DNA from: Microbacterium paulum
GTDB taxonomy: Bacteria > Actinomycetota > Actinomycetes > Actinomycetales > Microbacteriaceae
Direction: 5' to 3'
DNA length: 64,000 nt
Assembly: GCF_015707995.1 (NCBI RefSeq)
Contig: NZ_JAAGRY010000009.1
Span: 1-64,000, forward strand
The notes under the pieces are model-generated. The model had not been told where the DNA came from. It was given only the letters and a program-made list of their open reading frames with translations, and searched no databases. A program made the position numbers and the translations under genes. Shown piece by piece: positions 23,301 through 31,327 of this stretch. Positions within the stretch are counted from its first letter, which is position 1, and each line of letters starts with the position of its first letter.

Positions 23301-24959
23301 ATGGATCTGTTCGCGAGGATCAGGCGCGACGCGCGGATCGAGGGGTTAGGCACGCGCAAGCTCGCTGACCGGTATGGCGTGGGACGGAACACGGTGCGTC
23401 GCGCGTTGCAATCCGCAGAGCCGCCGGCGCGGAAGGTTCCGGATCGGGTTGCGCCGAAGCTTGGCCCATTCAAGGACGCGATCGATGCGATGTTGCGGGA
23501 ACATCTGACCGCACCACGGAAGCAGCGCCACACCGCGACACGGATCTGGAACAGGCTCGTCGATGAGCATGCCGCCGACGTCGGGTATCCGTCCGTGCGG
23601 GATTACGTGCGCGCTCGTCGCTCGCAGATCGCCGCGGAAGTCGACGCACTCTCCTCGGTCGCGATCGTGCCGCAGGAGCACGCGCCGGGCGCGGAAGCAG
23701 AGGTCGATTTCGGGGAATTCTGGATCGACCTCGAGGGGACGCGAACGAAGGTATTCATCTTCGTCTACCGGATGTCGCACTCGGGGAAAGCGATCCACCG
23801 GGTCTATCCGACGTTGTCGCAAGAAGCGTTCCTCGAGGGGCATGTCACCGCGTTCGAAGAGCTGGGCGGGATCCCGACGATGCAGATCAAGTACGACAAC
23901 CTCGGCCAGGCAGTGAAGAAGGTCCTCAGCGTCGGCCGGAGGCGGGAGGAGAACGATCGGTGGGCGTTGTTCCGCTCCCATTACGGGTTCGACGCGTTCT
24001 ACTGCGAACCGGGCGAGCGGGGCGCACATGAGAAGGGCGGCGTCGAGGGCGAGGTCGGCCGGTTCCGCCGCACCTGGCTCACCCCGGTCCCGAAAGTCAA
24101 GACGCTCGCGGAGCTCAACGACTACATCGAACGCTGCGAGGCCCGCGACGACGACCGCCGCATCACGGGCCGGCTTGCCACCGTCGGACAAGACTGGGAA
24201 CGAGAACGGCCCAGGCTCGCCCCGTTGCCGGTCGACGGGTTCGAACCGGGACAACCGTTGACGCCGATGGTCGATCACTCTGCGCTGGTCACGATCCGGC
24301 AGGCGAAGTACTCCGTCCCCGCGTCGTTGATCGGCCGAAGAGTTCGGGCGCTGCTGCGCGCATCGGAAGTGTTGATCTTCGACGGGCGTCGACTCGTCGC
24401 CCGTCATGAGCGCGTCGCTGTCCGCAACGGGCAGGCCGTGCTCCTGGACCACTACCTCGAGGTCCTCCGAATCAAACCCGGCGCGCTCTCCGGCTCCACG
24501 GTCCTCTCTCATGCCCGGGCCACCGGGGCGTTCACGGCCGAACATGAGGCCTTCTGGGACGCGTCCCGCCGCGTCAACGGTGATGCAGCCGGCACCCGTG
24601 AGCTGCTCGACGTTCTGCTGCTACACCGGCACCTTCCCGCCCGCACGGTGATCGCGGGAATCCGCGCCGCGATGAGTGTCGGTTCCGTGCTCGCCGAAGT
24701 CGTCGCCGTCGAAGCCCGCCGAGCTGCCGCCACTGATTCAGTCACGGCAGCCGAGACGGTCGGAGCTTCCTCGGCCGCGGTGACAGCGAACGTGGTCTCA
24801 CTCACCCAACGCCGCCTGATGGACCCGCTCGCCGTGATCGCCGGTCTTCCCCCGGACCGACGTCCCGCCCCGTCGGTCGCCGCTTACGACGAACTACTAA
24901 AACGCCGGACTGCGAAAGACGCGGCCCGGAACACGAACGAAGGAGCACACCCCGCATGA
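23301..24959 (+). CDS. istA: IS21-family transposase IstA
   Basis: A 552-residue DDE transposase from ATG 23301 (GGAGAG upstream). The N-terminal HTH (LGTRKLADRYGVGRNTVRRAL) binds the ends. The DDE core has EVDFGEFWIDL (first Asp), QIKYDNLGQAV (second Asp) and HEKGGVEGEVGRFRR (Glu). The C-terminal Mu-transposase-like barrel carries QAKYSVPASLIGRRV and SEVLIFDGRRLVARHER. The stop overlaps the istB start as ATGA. Length and motifs are complete, so it could be active. Confidence 0.95.
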   Translation: MDLFARIRRDARIEGLGTRKLADRYGVGRNTVRRALQSAEPPARKVPDRVAPKLGPFKDAIDAMLREHLTAPRKQRHTATRIWNRLVDEHAADVGYPSVRDYVRARRSQIAAEVDALSSVAIVPQEHAPGAEAEVDFGEFWIDLEGTRTKVFIFVYRMSHSGKAIHRVYPTLSQEAFLEGHVTAFEELGGIPTMQIKYDNLGQAVKKVLSVGRRREENDRWALFRSHYGFDAFYCEPGERGAHEKGGVEGEVGRFRRTWLTPVPKVKTLAELNDYIERCEARDDDRRITGRLATVGQDWERERPRLAPLPVDGFEPGQPLTPMVDHSALVTIRQAKYSVPASLIGRRVRALLRASEVLIFDGRRLVARHERVAVRNGQAVLLDHYLEVLRIKPGALSGSTVLSHARATGAFTAEHEAFWDASRRVNGDAAGTRELLDVLLLHRHLPARTVIAGIRAAMSVGSVLAEVVAVEARRAAATDSVTAAETVGASSAAVTANVVSLTQRRLMDPLAVIAGLPPDRRPAPSVAAYDELLKRRTAKDAARNTNEGAHPA

Positions 24960-25759
24960 CCACCGCAACATCCGTGACCCCGCTGCTGCGCCGGCGACGA
25001 CCGATGACCGACGAAGCAGCCGCGGCCGCGACCGACAGCGCCCTGCGCCGGCTGCGCCTGCCGACCATGCGTGCGGTCCTCGCGGACGCGGTCACCACCG
25101 CGGAGAAGGAGCAGCTGTCCTACATCGGATTCCTCGCTGAGCTGCTCCTCGCCGAAGTCGACGACCGGGACCGCCGCTCCACCATTCGCCGCGTCGCCAC
25201 AGCAGGCTTCCCGCGACCGAAATTCCTCGACGACATCGACTACGACGCCAACCCCCACCTCACCGCAGCCACGATCAACACCCTCGCCCAAGGAGACTGG
25301 GTCCGCCGCGGTGACCCGCTCTGCCTCATCGGCGACTCCGGCACCGGCAAATCCCATCTCCTGATCGGGCTCGGCACCGCCGCAGCAGAGAAAGGATTCC
25401 GCGTGAAATACACGCTCGCAACCCGACTCGTGAACGAACTCGTCGAAGCCGCCGACGAAATGCAACTCGCCCGCACGATCGCCCGCTACGGAAGAGTCGA
25501 TCTCCTCATCATCGACGAGCTCGGCTACATGGAACTCGACAAGAGAGGAGCCGAGCTCCTCTTCCAAGTCCTCACCGAACGCGAAGAGAAAGCGTCGGTG
25601 GCGATCGCCACGAACCAGCCCTTCAGCGAATGGACCCGCACGTTCACCGACCCCAGGCTCTGCGCCGCGATCGTTGACCGGCTCACCTTCCACGGCACGA
25701 TCATCGAGACCGGCACCGACTCCTACCGCCTCGCCCACACTCGACAATCAGCGAACTGA
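24956..25759 (+). CDS. istB: IS21-family helper ATPase IstB
   Basis: A 267-residue DnaC-like AAA+ ATPase that assists IstA in target capture. The N-terminal IstB helices (LRRLRLPTMRAVLADAVTTAEKEQLSYIGFLAELLLAEVDDR) precede Walker A GDSGTGKSHLLIGLG, Walker B LLIIDELGYMELD and sensor-1 IATNQPFSEW. It is complete and coupled to istA by a 4-bp overlap. Confidence 0.95.
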   Translation: MTTATSVTPLLRRRRPMTDEAAAAATDSALRRLRLPTMRAVLADAVTTAEKEQLSYIGFLAELLLAEVDDRDRRSTIRRVATAGFPRPKFLDDIDYDANPHLTAATINTLAQGDWVRRGDPLCLIGDSGTGKSHLLIGLGTAAAEKGFRVKYTLATRLVNELVEAADEMQLARTIARYGRVDLLIIDELGYMELDKRGAELLFQVLTEREEKASVAIATNQPFSEWTRTFTDPRLCAAIVDRLTFHGTIIETGTDSYRLAHTRQSAN

Positions 25760-25799
25760 CATCTGTCGCGACGTCGGACGGGATTCGCCATCAATATAA

Positions 25800-25811
25800 T
25801 ATGCGTGCATA
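25800..25811. promoter_or_regulatory. palindrome upstream of passenger operon
   Basis: TATGC-GT-GCATA lies in the AT-rich stretch that starts ATATAAT, directly ahead of the SRPBCC gene. The operon's last gene encodes a MarR-type regulator, so this dyad is a reasonable autoregulatory operator overlapping a promoter. Binding is inferred. Confidence 0.45.
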
Positions 25812-25819
25812 CTAAATGG

Positions 25820-26239
25820 ATGGAGAAGATTAGTACGCACGTTGCTGAAACGCCGCACCCACCCGAGAACCTCTACCGGCTTTGGGCAACTCCGATGACC
25901 TGGGCGTCGTGGGACCCGGACGTCGCCGAGGTCCAATTCTCGGGAGAGGCGATCCTCGGAGCGACTGGGTGGATGCGGCCTTCATCGGGCCCCGCGACGA
26001 CCTTTGAGATCGTGGCGCTGGAGACGGATCGGCTCTTGACGACGACGTCTCGAATGCCTGGGGCAAGGTTGCTCTTCGAGCACCGGGCAGAACCTCTTGA
26101 CACCAGCACACGAGTGACGGTGACGATCGGCGTTGACGGGCCGCTGAGGTGGCTCTGGCGGCGAGTCCTGGGGAAGAGTTTCGCCGGTGCCGCGGAACGC
26201 AACATTCGCGGGCTGATCGACTACTTGGATGCCGCATGA
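25820..26239 (+). CDS. SRPBCC (START-like) family protein, IS passenger
   Basis: A 139-residue single-domain SRPBCC protein: helix-grip fold with ETPHPPENLYRLWATPMTWASWDPDV at the N-terminus and the long C-terminal helix AAERNIRGLIDYLDAA. Such proteins bind hydrophobic ligands or act as polyketide cyclase-like enzymes; no substrate can be assigned. GTG 25805 is an alternative start but lies inside the palindrome. It overlaps the EVE-domain gene by ATGA, so it is the first gene of the passenger operon carried inside the IS21-type element. Confidence 0.75.
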   Translation: MEKISTHVAETPHPPENLYRLWATPMTWASWDPDVAEVQFSGEAILGATGWMRPSSGPATTFEIVALETDRLLTTTSRMPGARLLFEHRAEPLDTSTRVTVTIGVDGPLRWLWRRVLGKSFAGAAERNIRGLIDYLDAA

Positions 26240-26646
26240 GCCGCGGCTGGCTCGGCGTGGTGTCTGCCGAACATGTTGCGCGGGGTGTCAGCCTCGGCAT
26301 CGCTCAGATCAATCACGGCAAGCGTGGCCCTTTGGCGCGGATGAGAAGTGGAGACACGCTCGTCTACTACTCGCCGACCGTCACGCGCGGAGTGGCCGAC
26401 CACTATCGATCCTTCACAGCGATCGGCACCTTTCCAGACGACGACATCTGGCAAGCCGACGAGGGATCATTCAGACCCTTCCGCCGCCGAATCGACTACC
26501 TCGCAAGCAAGCCCGTTCCCCTGACCGATCTCCGCAGCCGGCTCGCGCTCACATCCGCCCCCGGCTGGGGCCACCAACTGCGCTTCGGCCTCATCCCCCT
26601 GGACGCCGATGACATGGAAACCCTGCGAGAGACGATGATGCCATGA
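26236..26646 (+). CDS. EVE-domain protein, IS passenger
   Basis: A 136-residue protein of the EVE/PUA-like fold. Visible features are WLGVVSAEHVARGVSLGIAQINHGKRGPLARMRSGDTLVYYSP near the N-terminus, FTAIGTF, and a C-terminal FRPFRRRIDYL..WGHQLRFGLIPL. EVE domains recognise modified bases in DNA or RNA, and in many genomes accompany modification-dependent defence. No nuclease is fused or adjacent here. It is coupled to both neighbours by 4-bp overlaps. Confidence 0.8.
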   Translation: MSRGWLGVVSAEHVARGVSLGIAQINHGKRGPLARMRSGDTLVYYSPTVTRGVADHYRSFTAIGTFPDDDIWQADEGSFRPFRRRIDYLASKPVPLTDLRSRLALTSAPGWGHQLRFGLIPLDADDMETLRETMMP

Positions 26647-27098
26647 CTCCGCTCGCGAGCCGATTCCCAAGCCCCGAGCAAAGCCCTGGATTCATCCTCT
26701 GGCACCTCACCCACGCTTGGCAGCGCACAGTCCGCGCGGCGCTCACGCCACACGACCTGACACACGTGCAGTTCGTACTCCTGGCGACTCTTACCTCGCA
26801 TGAAACGCCTTTGACGCAAAGCCAGCTCGCGGAGTCGGCCTCGACCGACCCCATGATGACCTCACAAGTGGTCCGCGCACTCGAGAAAAAGGGACTGCTG
26901 GAACGACAACCCCACCCACAGGACGGCCGGGCAATCCTCCTCGCACCCACCACAGGAGGCAAAGACCTCATCACCAACGCGAACCGCTCGGTCGAGGATG
27001 CCGACGAATCCTTCTTCGCCGCGCTCGGCGCAACAGGCACCCACCAACTGACCGCCCTCCTGGCAACCCTGCGCCGTTCCCATCAGCAACCCCGATGA
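26643..27098 (+). CDS. MarR-family transcriptional regulator, IS passenger
   Basis: A 151-residue winged-helix regulator. Dimerisation helix PGFILWHLTHAWQRTVRAAL, then the DNA-binding region LTQSQLAESASTDPMMTSQVVRALEKKGLLERQPHPQDGRAILLAPT with its wing, then a C-terminal helix. It is the last gene of the passenger operon, overlapping the EVE gene by ATGA and ending 28 bp before the right terminal repeat of the IS. It probably controls its own operon through the palindrome upstream of the SRPBCC gene. Confidence 0.9.
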   Translation: MTPLASRFPSPEQSPGFILWHLTHAWQRTVRAALTPHDLTHVQFVLLATLTSHETPLTQSQLAESASTDPMMTSQVVRALEKKGLLERQPHPQDGRAILLAPTTGGKDLITNANRSVEDADESFFAALGATGTHQLTALLATLRRSHQQPR

Positions 27099-27126
27099 GC
27101 CCACACGCCCCTTTGCTGGCCGACGG

Positions 27127-27173
27127 GGTGGTCCCGAATCAGAGTGACACACCGGTCTCAGAACAGATTGACA
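27127..27173 (-). repeat. IS21-family right terminal inverted repeat
   Basis: A 47-bp terminal repeat, the inverse of 23150-23196 with 8 mismatches, ending TGACA. It lies 28 bp after the MarR gene, which places all three passenger genes inside the element. Confidence 0.85.
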
Positions 27174-27322
27174 TTCTCAGCTGGAGCGCTTCACGGTGCG
27201 TACGCTCACCCGCGACGGCACCTTGCATTTCCGAGGCGGAGATCACGGCGGAGTGGGTGAGTGTCGGCAGTAGCGAGCAGTGCGGTGACCCAGGGGAGGT
27301 GACCGTCACTGTGCAGCCCTGA
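27174..27322 (+). pseudogene. lipoprotein gene remnant, 3' part
   Basis: Sequence after the IS right end reads ERFTVRTLTRDGT in one frame, then after a further shift near 27225 reads SEAEITAEWVSVGSSEQCG..GEVTVTVQP and stops at 27322. This fits the C-terminal part of the small lipoprotein that began at 22860. Two frameshifts and the insertion show it had decayed. Confidence 0.55.
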
Positions 27323-27513
27323 GCGCGGCGACCCGTGGGGAGGTAAACGTACCTACGTCTTGAGAGACGAAATGAGGTACCGAGCACCTCCGCGGTTCGG
27401 CTTTGGGGTTCCGGAACTCGACGAACTACATCACCCGATCGCTACTCGAAACCGGCGGGTTCAGGAAGCACCTACGCCCTCATCTGCGATGAGCCGGTTC
27501 ACTCCGAAATAGC

Positions 27514-27563
27514 AAAACCCCTGATCCGTCGGTGCCGCCACCGTGGCGGGACCGTTGGATCAG
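27514..27563 (-). terminator. strong rho-independent-like terminator
   Basis: A ~20-bp imperfect stem (CTGATCC..CGGT.CCGCCAC with GTGGCGG.ACCG..GGATCAG, 27521-27563) is followed on the minus strand by GGGGTTTT. It overlaps the last codon of the lipoprotein gene and should end the three-gene minus-strand operon. Confidence 0.8.
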
Positions 27564-28282
27564 TCTGAGGTTGTCGCTTCGGGGAGTCTGAGTCCTTCAT
27601 ATGGGGCTGCGCGCTGGATGAACTCGTCGCGGTCGCCCTTGCTGATGGTGGTGATGACATAGAGCAGCGAGACACCGGTCACTAGCTCGTCGTCACTGTC
27701 GCTGGTTGCGTGTTCAGGGTTGAGTGTGTCGTCCTGGACCATGATGTCGAACGACTCTGTCCCGCGATAGAAGCCTCCGAATCGCATCCACTCTGGGTAC
27801 TCCTCGATGTACGTTTCGTTCCTCTCCTCAGAGATCTCGTACTTTTGTGTGATTGTTCGCACCGTGTCGATCACGTCGTCCCATTGCTCGACAGGGATAC
27901 GGATTTCTGCTCCGTAGCTGGCGGAGTTGTAGGTGGTGAGCAGCGAGGTGCCACCGTACCCGTTGCCTTCTTCAGGGAACCATCCGCCTTCGTTCGATGT
28001 GGTCCATTCGGTGATCCCGTATTCGGCTTCGAGGGCATCCTTCACTTCGCTGATGAGTTGGTTCGCGCGAGCTTCCACCTCTTCGGCCATGGGCAAGGCG
28101 AGCACGTCGCTTGCGGGGATGCCCGCGTTGGCGGGGTAGTCGACCCAGTCGATCGTGACCGTGTTTCCATCGGCGTCTGTCGTGGTGGTCGTTGCGGGCT
28201 GGGTGCATCCGGCAAGCAGCAGCGTCGCTAGCACGCCTGCCGCCAGCGGCACCAAAATGCGTTTCCGTGCGTTGTGTTTCAT
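27560..28282 (-). CDS. putative lipoprotein, unknown function
   Basis: A 240-residue secreted lipoprotein. A basic start (MKHNARKR), a hydrophobic segment and the lipobox LLLAGC place the mature N-terminus at Cys near residue 25. The mature part is acidic (DADGNTVTIDWVDYP, then EEVEARANQLISEVKDALEAEYGI), and the family is not recognised. It overlaps the upstream gene by ATGA. With its two neighbours it forms a compact operon whose products appear to be a lipoprotein, a cytoplasmic protein and a membrane protein, which suggests an envelope function. The function is unknown. Confidence 0.75.
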   Translation of the reverse strand: MKHNARKRILVPLAAGVLATLLLAGCTQPATTTTTDADGNTVTIDWVDYPANAGIPASDVLALPMAEEVEARANQLISEVKDALEAEYGITEWTTSNEGGWFPEEGNGYGGTSLLTTYNSASYGAEIRIPVEQWDDVIDTVRTITQKYEISEERNETYIEEYPEWMRFGGFYRGTESFDIMVQDDTLNPEHATSDSDDELVTGVSLLYVITTISKGDRDEFIQRAAPYEGLRLPEATTSD

Positions 28283-29394
28283 GATTCTTCTCTCACCCAG
28301 GTATTGTCTTCGCCGTCGTCGTGTAGCGCCCACCTGATGGGTTCGTCTACGTATCTGACGCGGGGCGTGAACCAGTAGGTTTCGTCCGGCCCCCACCCGG
28401 CGATCACACTCGCCGTTTCGTTATCGACCGGGATCGCCGTGCTTGCGGCAGACGGGTACGTCAGCGTGCACAGGTGCACGGCGTCGTAGTGCTCTGCGAC
28501 TTTCGCCCAGTCCGGGATCACCCAACTCCCGTCTCGGCCGGTGGTGCGATACCAGTCGTGCCGCTTCTGTGCGGTCACCTCGATCGGGAACCGGCGGCAC
28601 AACGATGCCCAGGCTTCTGCGGTGTCGATCTCGAAGATGCGCAACCCCGCAGGTATCCCGACCCGTCTCGTGGTCGCGTGTTCCCACCCGAGAGTATCTT
28701 CCACGAACCACAGCCCAGCAGGAGCACCGTCAGGCAGTGCGCGGGTTGATGAGGGCAGTTCCCACGGTGGTCTCGACCACCAGCTCCCGCTCCAACTCGC
28801 CGCCGGGTCGGTAGGACGTTCACGGCGAGCGGTGAGTTCTTCTGCCAGAACCTCATCCTGCACGTGTCGGAGCCTCGAGAGCGGGTCTTCGAGCACGGTG
28901 CGGGGTGGTGCTCCATCCCATTCGACCTGCCATTGCAAACGTTCCTCCACCGGAGCACTCCACCAAGCGGTGTGCGGCGACGCGGCAAGGTGTGCTGCGA
29001 CACGACGCAGTGACGCAGCCAGTTCGGGCATTCCCGCAAGGATGTCTGTGCCGTCGGGTTCTTGCCAGTACCTCGCACCACTCACTGATTCAGCGACGCA
29101 GTCGCGCAGTAGCTCCGGCGTCACCTCAACCAGCGGGACGGCCCCCATACGGGATGCGATCTCGGCGGGACTGATTTCCTGAGTCTCCGCACCAACGTCA
29201 CCAAACAGTTGCACCGAGGTGCCCTTGCCCGGGTCGAGATGGTACGAGGCGAGGAACACTCCCGCAGTCAGTGATTCCTCCCGATACTCGGGGTCGCGTT
29301 GACGCTCAGATGCGAGCGCGAACTCGAGCAGCAACCGTCGCCCACGAGGACCGGCCAGAAGCATCTCCATGATGCGTGTCCTATCTTCGTTCAT
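28279..29394 (-). CDS. hypothetical protein, middle gene of three-gene island operon
   Basis: A 371-residue protein without signal peptide or membrane segments. Trp-rich patches (WYRTTGRDGSWVIPDWAKVAEHYDAVHLCTLTY, and WWSAPVEERLQWQVEWDGAP) are distinctive, and I do not recognise the family. The C-terminal two-thirds, with a paired Trp/His/Tyr pattern, could be an enzyme domain, perhaps an ADP-ribosyltransferase-like effector, but no catalytic motif is certain. It overlaps both neighbours by 4 bp. ATG 29394 is chosen because it forms the ATGA overlap with the membrane-protein gene. Confidence 0.7.
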   Translation of the reverse strand: MNEDRTRIMEMLLAGPRGRRLLLEFALASERQRDPEYREESLTAGVFLASYHLDPGKGTSVQLFGDVGAETQEISPAEIASRMGAVPLVEVTPELLRDCVAESVSGARYWQEPDGTDILAGMPELAASLRRVAAHLAASPHTAWWSAPVEERLQWQVEWDGAPPRTVLEDPLSRLRHVQDEVLAEELTARRERPTDPAASWSGSWWSRPPWELPSSTRALPDGAPAGLWFVEDTLGWEHATTRRVGIPAGLRIFEIDTAEAWASLCRRFPIEVTAQKRHDWYRTTGRDGSWVIPDWAKVAEHYDAVHLCTLTYPSAASTAIPVDNETASVIAGWGPDETYWFTPRVRYVDEPIRWALHDDGEDNTWVREES

Positions 29395-30302
29395 CGAGGA
29401 TCCCGTCGGTTCGTCACCGGTTTGTAGCCTGTGGCGGTTTCGATGAGCAACTCGATATCTCCTGGGGCAGGCCACCCCATAAGCTCGCTCAGATCGCGTC
29501 CGGTGTTGTTCCAGCTGTCTCGTGCTTCGTCTGACCAGTCCGCGCCCTCGTCTATGCGGATGCTCTCCAACCGGCCGTCCTCAACGAAGATGCGGATATC
29601 GAAGGTGCGGTTTCCGAGTGCGCGGAAGCCCCCGATAGCCGGGAACGTCGCATCCCCAGGCACAGCCCGCGGCAGACCCTTCGGCGTGTCGAACTGCGCA
29701 AACGATATATCGAGCGCCCCGTCGCCAAAACTGACCACACGCGCCCCGGCAAGCTGTTCCCGCAACTCCGGTGCACCGTGCCCATCCGTCGCAGACAGCA
29801 CATGCGACGCCATCTCTCGAAGACCAGCAGGCATATCGATCAGTGCGCGCTCCGGTTCCTCGAAGTCGTCCAGATCATCGACGCCAGCGCGATCGCTCAC
29901 ACGACCCATCCACCACGCCAACGCGGAGAGCGCCGCTTCACCTGCGGCGAGCCAAAGTCTGGGCCTTCTCGCGCCAACGCGCACAAGCCCATCGTGAAGA
30001 CGCGCATCAATGGCTTCACCAGCTTCGGCAAACCCAAAGACCGCACCCGCCGCTCCCGTAGTCACCGCCACACGTCCGACAGGACCGAGCAGATCGGGGC
30101 CGGTGTTCTTGCTGGTGCGAAGGCTTACCCACATCGTCCACGCCGCCACCGCGGCAACCCCGACCCGGTAGCCAAGGCGGCGACCGGTGGTGAGTTTCCG
30201 CGGCTCAACCAGCGCCAGCGCTGCAACCAGCCCCGTCGAGACGACTCCGTGCACGACACTGCTCGGATCATTCGACCGACGCGCAAATCCACGAACACCC
30301 AT
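29391..30302 (-). CDS. hypothetical membrane protein, first gene of three-gene operon
   Basis: A 303-residue protein. The N-terminal ~130 residues hold about four hydrophobic segments (VVSTGLVAALALVE, then VGVAAVAAWTMWVSL, then GRVAVTTGAAGAVFGFAEAG, then LWLAAGEAALSALAWW). The C-terminal half is soluble and acidic, ending in ATGYKPVTNRRDPR. No family was recognised. The stop overlaps the next start as ATGA. Together with the unknown cytosolic protein and lipoprotein it may form an envelope-associated system specific to this island. Confidence 0.7.
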   Translation of the reverse strand: MGVRGFARRSNDPSSVVHGVVSTGLVAALALVEPRKLTTGRRLGYRVGVAAVAAWTMWVSLRTSKNTGPDLLGPVGRVAVTTGAAGAVFGFAEAGEAIDARLHDGLVRVGARRPRLWLAAGEAALSALAWWMGRVSDRAGVDDLDDFEEPERALIDMPAGLREMASHVLSATDGHGAPELREQLAGARVVSFGDGALDISFAQFDTPKGLPRAVPGDATFPAIGGFRALGNRTFDIRIFVEDGRLESIRIDEGADWSDEARDSWNNTGRDLSELMGWPAPGDIELLIETATGYKPVTNRRDPR

Positions 30303-30438
30303 ACTCTCAGGCTACCGATACCTCCTCACTGCAACCCGAATGCCGCCGCCGAGCGCACTCGCTTTAGGTGGCCCTTCACACACTAGGGATCGAGCAGAAG
30401 CGAACGAGATGTGCTTTCCCCGTCAGCGACAAATCAAG

Positions 30439-31176
30439 TCAGTTGTCCAGCCTGCTGTCAGTAGTCAGGTGGCGCAGATAACGGCCAGGTGCATCAAGAA
30501 ATGATCGCCAGCTCTGCACCATGTCGAGTTCGTCGTATTCGCTGGCTCGGAGCCCCCATTCGCCTACTTCAAGGAGCTTCGCTTCGGGAAGGGAGGCGAG
30601 GATCGGCGAATGAGTGGACATGATCACCTGCGCACCGCTTGCCAGGAGTTCACGAATGTGCGCCAGCAACACGAGGCATCCGTTGAACGACAGAGCAGAC
30701 TCGGCCTCATCGAACACCCACAGGCCACCGATCCGGGATCGAGTGGTGAAAAACTCGATGAAGGACTCGCCGTGGCTTTGGAAGTTGTGCCTCCCAGAGA
30801 TGCCCACGTCATCGAGATAGGAAAAGTGGCCGTGCATCGTCTCTGCTCGCAGGAATACTCCCTGGCGGGTGCTTCCTGCGCCGCGCACGAGTTGCAGGTG
30901 GTCGGCAAGTCCTGATTCGGTGTGCTGGGTTCGGTGGAGCGAGTTTCTGGTTCCGCCTTCGACTCCCAGCCCGTAGGCCTCGGCAATCGCTTCGACGATC
31001 GTTGATTTGCCAGCACCGTTCTCGCCCACAAACACCGTCAGAGGCGAAAAATCAAGCCCCTGATCGAGAATCTGGCCCACAGCGGGGATAGTGGCAGGCC
31101 AGGAGTCACGTGTAATCGGGGCAAGACGATGCTCTTCAACACGACGCACGGGAAGACTTGAAAACAGATCACTCAT
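30439..31176 (-). CDS. AAA family ATPase (ABC/OLD-like)
   Basis: A 245-residue ATPase of the RecF/SMC-like ABC class. Walker A is TVFVGENGAGKSTIVEAIAEA (about residue 50), Walker B GLWVFDEAESALS, and the H-loop region VIMSTHSPILASLP. The ABC signature region near SGRHNFQSHGESFIEFF is recognisable but loose. No nuclease (TOPRIM) domain is present, and no partner gene overlaps. Short solitary ATPases of this type are common in islands and some take part in phage defence, but that is not shown here. Confidence 0.85.
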   Translation of the reverse strand: MSDLFSSLPVRRVEEHRLAPITRDSWPATIPAVGQILDQGLDFSPLTVFVGENGAGKSTIVEAIAEAYGLGVEGGTRNSLHRTQHTESGLADHLQLVRGAGSTRQGVFLRAETMHGHFSYLDDVGISGRHNFQSHGESFIEFFTTRSRIGGLWVFDEAESALSFNGCLVLLAHIRELLASGAQVIMSTHSPILASLPEAKLLEVGEWGLRASEYDELDMVQSWRSFLDAPGRYLRHLTTDSRLDN

Positions 31177-31327
31177 ACCGTGGCCAGATTACCCGTCCAC
31201 TATCTGCATGAGCGGAGCACATCAAACGCGGCGATAGCGCTGGACATGATGTCTCGGACGGTTCGGATTTCCTCCGAGATGGCCCGGTATTGTGAATGTG
31301 CGTACTTTCGGAAAAGCCATCATCGGG

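Larger units (their letters stand above)
23150..27173. mobile_element. IS21-family element with three passenger genes
   Basis: A 4024-bp element starting TGTCA and ending TGACA, with 47-bp imperfect terminal inverted repeats (39 of 47 matching, including CTGAGACCGGT and GTCACTCTGA). It encodes istA and istB with the usual ATGA overlap. A further 1.3 kb between istB and the right end carries SRPBCC, EVE-domain and MarR genes in the same direction. Common IS21 elements are about 2-2.5 kb, so these are extra cargo. No target duplication is evident. It interrupts the lipoprotein remnant. Confidence 0.85.
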
